A stretch of 64,000 bases of DNA from Rotaria socialis. Its lineage: Eukaryota > Rotifera > Eurotatoria > Philodinida > Philodinidae. Below are positions 55,666 through 64,000 of the stretch, piece by piece. The notes below the pieces were generated by a model. The model searched no databases, was not told where the DNA came from, and worked only from the letters and a program-made list of their open reading frames with translations. Position 1 is the first letter of the stretch. Every line of letters begins with the position of its first letter. The position numbers and the translations under genes are program-made. The stretch lies in the NCBI GenBank assembly GCA_905331475.1, contig CAJNYU010001305.1:310001-374000 (forward strand). The letters are read 5' to 3'.

Positions 55666-58458
55666 TCATTCAAATGTTGTAGCTAATTTAATAGGTTCAA
55701 AACTATGTGTCACAGGATTCATTGTTGTATAATATGGTAAATCATCAATACCAATTCCATAAACACCAATACGCCCATCACGTAAACGAAATGATCCATT
55801 GAACGATAATAAACCAATATCGGTTTGAAGTAATGACCATGCTGAAAATGATGTTTCATGAGTACAGTCAGTATTACTACTTACATAAACTTCATTACTC
55901 GTATCGATGGCTAATACATGACAACTCAAAGAAAAAAGTCTCTACTAATTAGTCGAGATTAATAAAAACAGAAAAATTTAATTTACCTTTGATCTGTACT
56001 TGCATCCTCAGGTGGTTTTGAAGTAACAAAAAGTGGACGTTGAATAAATATTTTATCTGACGACATAATCATCCAATTACTCCAAATATTATTTTTTTGT
56101 TCAATACGATGAATTTTTTCATCGTTAAATACAGTAAAACAATATAATTTTAAAAGAATATTCACTCCTACCCAACCACAAGAAGGTCCTGTTTTTAAAT
56201 TTGTTTCTACAAAAATTTAAAACAATGTAAAAAGTAAACTTATTTAACTTTACAACACCTGAATGAATATGCATATGAGCATCTTGTGCCGTTGTTGTAC
56301 CATTCATAGTTACAACGGTTAAATGATGATCAATATCACGATAAAAACAATAAGTTGTACGATTAATTGCAATAAAACATGATCGTTCGCCGTAAGTTTT
56401 TCCTTTGAAATTTCAATATATTATTTTACAATAAATAACTATGAATTTACATACCACCGCGTTGATGTACAGTTAATAAATCATTATTCTTTGGATCAAT
56501 TGTAATAGAAAATAAATTTGAATCATCTCCTTCAATGTAACATACGACTGAATTATCAGCTTGTCTTAATACATTTGGTAGGCCAATAACTGATTGATTT
56601 ATATGATGATATGATTCTATACCATTGATATCGATAATAACAATAAGTAATCGATTTGTTTCACTGTCAATACCAAAACAATAACGTTTACTTATCGACC
56701 AACAACATTCTATACGTTCAATTTCTTGTATTTCAGGTGAATCAACAATAAAATAATCAAATTCAATTTCATCATCTTGAATTTGTCGAATATTCACATT
56801 ATGATAAATACCATTATCGATTTCTTTTACTAAACATGATGAAATATAGATTTCATCAGTACAATGAACAAAATCTTGGATCTTCAAGGCTCCGCAATTA
56901 CTAATTTTTGACCAGTAGTATTCACCCATACAACGGCAATGTCCAATATTTGTACTCGTTTTAAGGTCACATGTAACACCGAGATCAAGACGGCATTCAT
57001 TATCATATTCACAGACTAAGACAAGAAAACATAGATGCTTCGTGTTTTTTCTTCTACGAATAAAATCAAATAGTATTTACTTTCATTGACGTCTTTTTTT
57101 GGTTCTAAAAAAGAATCAAAATTAAAAAAAAAATATATTACAAAATTGTAATTTAAAATCTAACCACATTGCTGTGTTTTTTTATTCCAGAAATAAGTTG
57201 TTTCACAAAAACAATGTTTTTGATTTAAATCAAATTCATATTGGCATAATAAGTGTTTTGATAGTGTACATTGCTCATAGTCAATACAATTGTCACCATA
57301 TACTAAATTTCTGTCAAGTATTGTTGTACTAGTTGATGTTACTGTCGAACTGATTGATGTATTCCAATTGGTGACAAATGATATATCATTACTGATGTTT
57401 AAGTTATACGATGTTGTCATATTACTTATTGTTGAATATGTTGTCGTATTCATCAAGGAACAATCGTAGATTGGACATTGTTCAATGCTTGTGGTATTAG
57501 TTACAAGAGAAGAAAGTAAAGCGATGGCAGCAATAAGACATAATATTAAAAATGAAAGTGGAATACAATGATGGAACTTGAAAGATTTCTAGAATTATTT
57601 TAGACTAAATTAATTAGTTTAAGTATTTTGATTAAATACCTATGATTATCATTTCTTTTTTAAACATCTAGTAAATGATTCCACAAGAAATACTACTAAA
57701 TTAATCTGTTATAGAAATATATTCTCTAACTCATTTAATCCTATTTTTTTAATAGTCTAACTATGTTCTAATCAAAAATTAGATACTTAGTAAGTAAGCA
57801 GTAATAGTTTATATCATTCAATCAACTTTCGCTTTCCAAAAATTAATATTGAATTCAGGGACGGCGCGAAGCAACAAAAATATAGGGGGGTTACTTGAAA
57901 ACGGGAGGTTTTTTTTCAAAAATCGGAGTAAATCNGGGGCGGCCCCCCCCCCCCCCCCCCCCCCCAACTTTGGAAATTTTTGTTTCAATTTTACTCCGAT
58001 TTGAAGAAAATAGAAGAAATTTTTATTGATTTACTCCGATTTTTGAAAAAAAACCTCCCGTTTTCAAGTAACCCCCCTATATTTTTGTTGCTTCGCGCCG
58101 TCCCTGATTGAATTTCTCATAAATAAAAGTATCCACTTTCTATCTATTTAGCTTTTCTAAATTATATATTAATAATAAATAGTAAACCTTCTGTAAATAG
58201 TTGCGAAATATTTCTAATTTTGTTTCATTGGAAGATTCCAAATGTTGTGGTACAGGAGGAGATAATTCTTCCTGTTGAATGACATAAACCGGAAAACTTA
58301 ATCTAAAAACATCACTTTTTATCTTTGGAAAAAACAATACTATTTCTCTATTCAAACCTTTGTTGTTCGGAATGTACAACTAAATGAAAATGTCGTAGGT
58401 AAGATGTACTAGAGATGTTTTTTTCAATAATACAAACACAAAAAACAAGCAATGTCAT
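55666..58458 (-). CDS. Type II single-pass membrane protein with EGF-like cysteines
   Basis: Eight exons, read downwards: 58458-58358, 58302-58188, 57588-57165, 57104-57081 (24 nt), 57015-56455, 56402-56259, 56206-55987 and 55924-55666. They join in frame to 615 residues. A 72-residue cytoplasmic part is followed by a strongly hydrophobic segment at about 78-98 (CIPLSFLILCLIAAIALLSS) with no Cys/Arg breaks, which should act as signal anchor. The extracellular stalk is Thr/Ser/Asn-rich with many N-glycosylation sequons (NTT, NMT, NIS, NTS). Two Cys clusters follow (CIDYEQCTLSKHLLCQYE; CEYDNECRLDLGVTC with CRCMGEYYW), spaced like EGF-type modules. The last 350 residues are beta-rich. Ligand unknown. 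The exon 2-3 intron holds a hAT-type MITE. Confidence 0.75.
57856..58106. mobile_element. hAT-type MITE with 8-bp target-site duplication, interrupted by an assembly artefact
   Basis: The ends read CAGGGACGGCGCGAAGCAAC and its exact complement. The inverted repeats are about 78 bp long and almost perfect. ATTGAATT flanks both sides (57848-57855 and 58107-58114). The centre holds an N (57935) and a run of about 22 C, which is probably not real sequence. The element lies inside an intron of the type II membrane protein gene, in an arrangement that leaves both splice sites intact. Near-identity of the arms points to recent insertion. Confidence 0.93.
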
Positions 58459-59009
58459 GTATGAAACTTACGTTCTTTCTCTTAACATGTTTAACAACAG
58501 TCACTATTCAAACAAACTGTAATCGATCACATGAGACGTATAAAAAAGAATTCATTCGATCAATGTATGATGATAGGCATTTATACATGAATGTCAGACA
58601 TCAAAACAACTATCATTTTTGTCGCTTAAAGGTTGTCTAAGAATGACATCTATGAAAGATATTTGTATGATTGGGCACATCAATTCTCGGTCTATCGTCT
58701 ACCCGATTTTATATTTAAGCTAAAGTTAGCTATGGAATAATATGCCTGACAGGGAATGGATAGAGGATAAATCTGTTTGATATCGAGGTGTATTCGTTCT
58801 CTGTTTTTTTCTTCATTCTCTAACGAATGGTATCAATCGAATTTCGTTTGATTTTTGTATATTTTTAATCGCAATTTCTTTATTTAGAACATATTTTTCA
58901 TTTAACGAGCCCAATCATGTCATAGTTAATCTTAGAAAATAGAATTTTAATTATTAAACAAGAAAATCTTATTATTTATTATTTTGTTGAAATATAACTC
59001 CATTAGTTT
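58459..59009. other. Divergent promoter region
   Basis: Spacer of 551 bp between the minus-strand membrane protein gene and the plus-strand ZCCHC gene, so it should contain both promoters. A 62-codon plus-strand frame (58452-58640) begins like a signal peptide (MKLTFFLLTCLTTVTIQ); see findings. Confidence 0.6.
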
Positions 59010-62000
59010 ATGAACAAAATATCCATGTTAAATCAAGAACAAATTCATCGATATTTCAATCATTTAAGTGGAGCTAAACGTATTGAATTTTTATATGGTT
59101 TATTACATTTATGCCAACCATTAGAATTACGTTATCTGGGTACTTGTTTAGAAGAAATAGCGCGTAAAGATTATGAATATTTGTATCATGCTGAACAGAA
59201 AACAAATCATTTACCAACACAAAATTCAGCAATAACAAATATTGAACCAAATCATCCACCACAAGTTGATATTGGAGGTGATGAAAAATTGGATTTAACT
59301 GATCAATTCACAAGAGCTCATGCTATTGTTGATATTGGTAAGAGAACAAATCGACAGATTTTCGACCATTCCTCTATCAAATTAAAACTAAAATAAATCT
59401 TTTTATTAGCTCTTCTTTGGGCAAAAAATCGTCCATGTGCATTACGTCTATTTCGTCGTTTAAAAGCCAGTGAAAGTGTTAAACTAGTTGATATGCTCCT
59501 CGAACGTGACGATCTAGATGAAAGAACGATGGATGAAATATTAATCATATTTTGTTTAGCTGCAAATCATCCAGCATTTAGTTTTGATATGCGTACACAA
59601 ATGTCACAAACTTTGAAAGAATTAGAAAAACGACAACGCAAAATGAAATTATTACAAAATAATAATAATAACAATAATAATGATGAAGAAATAATCGATT
59701 CACTAGACGATGCAAGTTGTTTACGTCATCATATTTTATCATCATCATTATTGAATTCAAGTGCACTAAGTGTACATGCATCTCGTATGAAAACGTTTCC
59801 ATTATTTCAATCATAATCAATTTTATTTTATTGTTTTAGCTTTACTAACTCGTTTAACTGTTGTTAATTATGATACAGAATCAACTCCTATGAGAGTTTT
59901 AATTAAAGCTGATTGGTCTGATAATAATTCTACTTTGACATGGAAAACTCCGAATGATATTCGATCATTTCATTTACAAGTATGTCATTGAATAGAAGAG
60001 AATTTTTGTTGAGAATGAATAATTGTTGATTAGTTTCTTAACCACTGTTGAGAAAATTTTTCTAAGAAAATGACAAATCTCTATGGGGGTAAAAAAACCG
60101 GATGCAATAAAAAAAATGAGGAAATTCCTTTATACTATTCAATAAGGAAAATAACTTTTATTTATGGCTTCTATTTGATTTCCGTCAACAATACTCTTAC
60201 CGTAAAATTCAAAACACTAATTATATCAAAAGATAAGAATACAAATAGTTAATTCATTTTTTTTCTGTAGTGAATCAATGATTCTACTCATGAAAATCTT
60301 TGTTTTCTCATCTTTCTTTTTTTTAAATAGAAATAGGTATATCAAGAGTTTCCCTATTCTAATTATACGATATGATAGCGTAGCAGTAAGAACATTTTCT
60401 CAGTGCAATTAAAAAGATGCGAAGAAAAATCACACTCTTGACATTTCTACGCCGAAAAGAATAAAAAATTCCTATTAACCTTCATGATTCAAAAGACAAG
60501 ATAATATATTTTTCGAAATAAAAACATTTTAATTTGTAAATAATTTTAACTGATGTTCTCGAGAGAGAAGAACTTTCATATTTTAATAGTACCATTTCAA
60601 ATTATTTTAGTTATCGAATATTGTTTACCATGATGATGTACGATTAGAACGTTTAATGAATATTTCTGGTTATTTACGTGAGATTGGCACTCCAACCGAG
60701 CCAGATATCGAATCAATGAAAAAGAATATTGGAATATACATGACGTGAGCCATTATTGTTTTATTTTATTTTTGAATATGCAACAAAAGTACAAATTCTA
60801 TTCTATTAGACATCTCGTCTATTTTTCCTCATATATTTCTACAATATCAACATTAGCCAAATTTTTTAATTCATCTTTGAAACTTGTCGATTCTAAACAA
60901 CGCTTATTTAACTCAAGTAATGGTTTTGATGAGCCTTTATCATCATCATCATCTTCATCACTCTCTAATGGAATGACACCAATTCGTAACTAATATATAT
61001 ATATATATATGTATTTTTGTTTCCTTACATAATTATCATTTTGTTCTATTTCAAGAATGCGAATTGCCTGTACAACAACAAACTGAAACTGAGAATAAAG
61101 TACATTATTCACCTAAATTATCATCAAGTAGCAATAAATCTAAACAACAAACGGATGTAGCAAAACAAGCTCGATCAATAATACCAACACATAATGGTAC
61201 ACAAACTGGATTAGAAGTTCGATGTGAAGAGACTCAAACTGATCGAATGCCTGGACCAGGTTTTATTCTTGCTGAACATCAAGATTATCTTCGAAGATAT
61301 TCAATGGATGAAGTAAGAGAATTATTTTTATCTTATTTATCAATTATTCCTTCTTATGAAAACGTTCTTTTTGTTTTATTGTAGTTGGCAAAATTAACAC
61401 CAACACATCTTGTTGTTGATGGACTTGATCAAATTACAGCTCAATTAATCTGTGGTGCTTTAGATGATTTAAAGTAAGACACTAAAAAAAACCTTCTTGT
61501 AGCGTCCATTTCTTTATGTTTGTATTCCATTTAGACCAATGAGTATTCATTTAAGTAGTAGTAATAAAAATTCAAGATCACCATGTAATTTTATTCAAAT
61601 GCCTTCATCGGCATCATCGTCACCTCCGCTAACACAAACAACATCATTACCACCATTGTTAGATGCTGCTTTAATGACTGTTGTACAGCATCAGCAACAA
61701 CCATCGCGTACGCCACCACCAGGCTTCGATCGAAATCAATATGATCCTATTTTAATAAATTTAGCAGGTGCTCATCCATCTCTCTCGTCAAGTTCAAGCC
61801 CAAAATTGCCTAAAACAGCAGCAGCTATATCAGGAAAAAATGGTATTCAGCAACTTCCACCATCGCTACCATTACAGCCACTATCACAACAATCAGCATC
61901 AAATTGTCCTTCGCAAACTCAGCATCATGTACCATTATTGACTGCACATCCATTTCTATATAATCCAGTGGATCCGTATATGTTTCCAATAGCAATTCCA

Positions 62001-62726
62001 CCTGGTTTTCCATCAACGACACCTGATTTTATGCGATTGTTTGCTCCAAATATGGCAACAGTGGCTACTAATCAAACAAATAATGGCTTTGTGCAAACAT
62101 CAAATGCTTCACAAGCATCTATATCTAATGCTCGTTCAACTACTCAATCCAATGGTACCAATACACCACCAGAACAAAATGGACAAAGTCATCGTCCATC
62201 TCCACCACCTCAGTCATCATCACGTCATCAACAGCAACAACAACAGCAACAACAACAGCAGCAACAACAACAACAGCAACAGCAATCACAGCAGCAGCAA
62301 CATCAATCACAACAATACCATCAACAACAACAATCCCATCATCGTCATAAGCAATATCATCAATCTGATTCTATACAATTTCAACAACAAAATGGATTTC
62401 ATCCACAACAACGACAAAATCAAACATCTTATCCACAACAGCAACATATGAAACCAAAAGCATGCTATACTTGTGGTGATCTTGGACATCTAGCATTTGC
62501 CTGTCCTGAACAGTATTCATCAGATTCAAACTATCCACATAACACGAGAGGTAAAGAAAACTTTCTGAATTAAAATAAAAATAACTGTTTAATAAATTAA
62601 ATTTTAGATGGCTATAAACTTGATTATCGACCACGACAAAGTACACCAACAAATCTTCAACAACAACAACAGAGACAAATGCGTTCGAACTCAAATTCAA
62701 AAACTAAAGTGCGCGATAACAGTTAA
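59010..62726 (+). CDS. ZCCHC2/ZCCHC14-type zinc-knuckle protein
   Basis: Nine exons: 59010-59337, 59410-59784, 59840-59979, 60611-60744, 60810-60985, 61056-61312, 61385-61473, 61535-62550 and 62608-62726. They join in frame to 877 residues. The first 160 residues match the conserved start of ZCCHC14/ZCCHC2 (YFNHLSGAKRIEFLYGLLHL, LELRYLGTCLEE, then NHPAFSF). Residues about 235-330 look like the PX-like region (SNIVYHDDVRLERLMNIS). A SAM-like segment lies at about 464-500 (YSMDELAKLTPTHLVVDGL). A polar, Pro/Gln-rich stretch with a long poly-Gln follows. The zinc knuckle CYTCGDLGHLAFAC (CX2CX4HX4C) lies at about 810-823. In vertebrates ZCCHC14 brings TENT4 poly(A) polymerases to RNA stem-loops through its SAM domain; conservation of that role here is inference. 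Which of the two vertebrate paralogues is closer cannot be decided. An acceptor (CCATTAG) lies 3 nt ahead of the ATG. Confidence 0.85.
62229..62330. repeat. CAG/CAA repeat encoding poly-Gln
   Basis: Mixed CAG and CAA codons encode about 20 uninterrupted Gln, then Gln/Ser/His, in the last large exon of the ZCCHC gene. The mixed codons reduce slippage compared with pure CAG. Confidence 0.9.
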
Positions 62727-63535
62727 ACATTTAAATTTCTTTTTTTCTTTCGTTCTTTCTTTCGTTCTTCGCTTACATTTGTTCTCTCGTTTATACTACT
62801 CATCAAAGCAATGCTACATATCACGACTTCGTTTTTTGCTAGTTTCCCTGTTTACCCTCACCTTTTCATTTTCGCATGATAGATTTTCTCATTCTCTTTG
62901 TCTTTCGTCTCTTGTTTCATTTCTGTAACAGCGACAAACGTCATTTTTTTACGACATATATTCTACTCTTCCCAGCTTCTATAATATATATATATATATT
63001 TGCAAGTATTCTTTATATAAAAAAAGGAATGATATTACTGTCTAAAACAAAGAACATACATGATTATTTCTATGCTTTTTTCTCCATTGATCAATAGAAA
63101 AGATAATCAAAAATATATTCCATGTCAAGTATTGTCTAGCACATGAAACATGATTTAATAATCGTCGATAGCTATGATCGAAGCCTGTCTCTTTCAATCT
63201 TATATTATTACAAATAGTAATGAGTCAATCTTATGCCTGTGTATCTAAGATTCAAACCAAAATCAATTCTATTACGTTTACTAGCAAGACTCAATACTGT
63301 TATGCATTAGCATTTTGATGTTTTAGTTCTCGTTCTGATTAAACTTACGAGTGTTTTTTATTTCGTTTTCTAATACCATTATAAATATATGTGTGCTATT
63401 AAGCGGGGAAAATGCCAGATAATCGTGTAGAATAAAAGCTAATGAAACTATATTAATTGCTGATATAACCAATTTTTCAAGGGTGAAAACTCATTTGAAC
63501 ATTCTCTGAAATTCAAATTCATTAGATTTACCCGG

Positions 63536-63628
<93 letters not shown>

Positions 63629-64000
63629 NCTCTTCGAGTTTTAGAGCTAAGTGGCCTTTTCCACCCCTATTTATTCTGTCTAATTTTCTATGTATTGTTG
63701 CATTTCGCTATTTTGCTGCCAAATATATAGTTAAGCTCAAGTTGAGCATGAAATATTAGTTGGTGATTGACGAGCACTAACGTTAGTTCATGATCAATGA
63801 TGAGCGCCTTTACTTCTTGCATATTATTTAATTAATTTCTATTTGCTGTTGCTATATAGATTTACAGTATATTCTATCATTCTTACATTATTCTACTATA
63901 ACTAATTCGTGTTTATTGACTCTATCCGCCATCCACCCCACCATCTTCTCTTATTAAATTGTTTACTTTCATATTTTGTGAAACACGATCTGAAAGGAGT
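62727..64000. other. 3' flank without gene; contains poly-G artefact
   Basis: Pyrimidine-rich then AT-rich sequence following the ZCCHC stop codon. It probably starts with its 3' untranslated region. No second gene is visible. A TA run lies at about 62983-62999. Confidence 0.6.
63539..63629. other. Poly-G run ending in N (probable artefact)
   Basis: About 90 consecutive G with one C, ending with an N, in DNA that is otherwise very AT-rich. A similar C run with N lies at 57935-57965. Such tracts next to ambiguous bases are typical of low-quality base calls or badly filled gaps rather than of genomic sequence. Confidence 0.8.

Noticed and set aside
58302-58379. Continuous frame upstream of the second exon of the type II membrane protein
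   Set aside because: It has no ATG. Splicing from 58358 to 58302 gives an ATG-started, in-phase exon instead.

Overview
The window is eukaryotic nuclear DNA from an animal. It is strongly AT-rich. Genes are split by short spliceosomal introns (mostly 50-75 nt, GT...AG), and reading frames stay consistent across them. A complete cytoplasmic dynein 1 heavy chain gene, ciliate-free codon usage (TAA, TAG and TGA all act as stops), many short non-autonomous DNA transposons and a pattern of splice acceptors directly ahead of start codons fit a rotifer, most likely a bdelloid. The species cannot be named from sequence alone.

Layout. 1-4840: no convincing gene; two GC-rich fold-back elements. 4841-7422 (-): a seven-exon gene for a membrane protein that looks like two claudin-type four-helix units in tandem plus a long disordered tail. 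9098-10043 (-): a four-exon unknown protein with a Cys-rich end. 12548-13305 (-): a two-exon bZIP factor with an unusual basic region. 15689-17321 (-): a four-exon B-box-like/coiled-coil protein. 17525-36704 (-): the dynein heavy chain in 25 exons, which I could join without a frame break (4694 residues). 37041-41400: gene-poor and transposon-rich (fold-back element, Tc1/mariner remnant with one terminal repeat, perfect hAT-type MITE, another inverted-repeat element). 41402-41743 (-): SLIRP-like RRM protein. 42769-43392 and 43643-44380 (+): two adjacent intronless unknown genes sharing a small Cys motif. 45786-47737 (+): a protein resembling PLP-dependent class V aminotransferases. 49320-52086 (+): a ten-exon disordered protein. 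53236-54798 (-): a single-exon Pro/Gln-repeat protein. 55666-58458 (-): an eight-exon type II membrane protein with EGF-like cysteines and a hAT-type MITE in an intron. 59010-62726 (+): a nine-exon ZCCHC2/ZCCHC14-type protein ending in a zinc knuckle. 62727-64000: no gene; a long poly-G run ending in N that looks like an assembly or sequencing artefact.

The genes do not form an obvious pathway. Two have clear housekeeping roles (dynein transport, mitochondrial RNA binding), one is a transcription factor, one a probable RNA-binding regulator, and most of the rest are lineage-restricted. I built gene models by hand from splice signals and frame continuity. Exon junctions are therefore predictions, but each multi-exon model listed here has a total coding length divisible by three and no internal stop.
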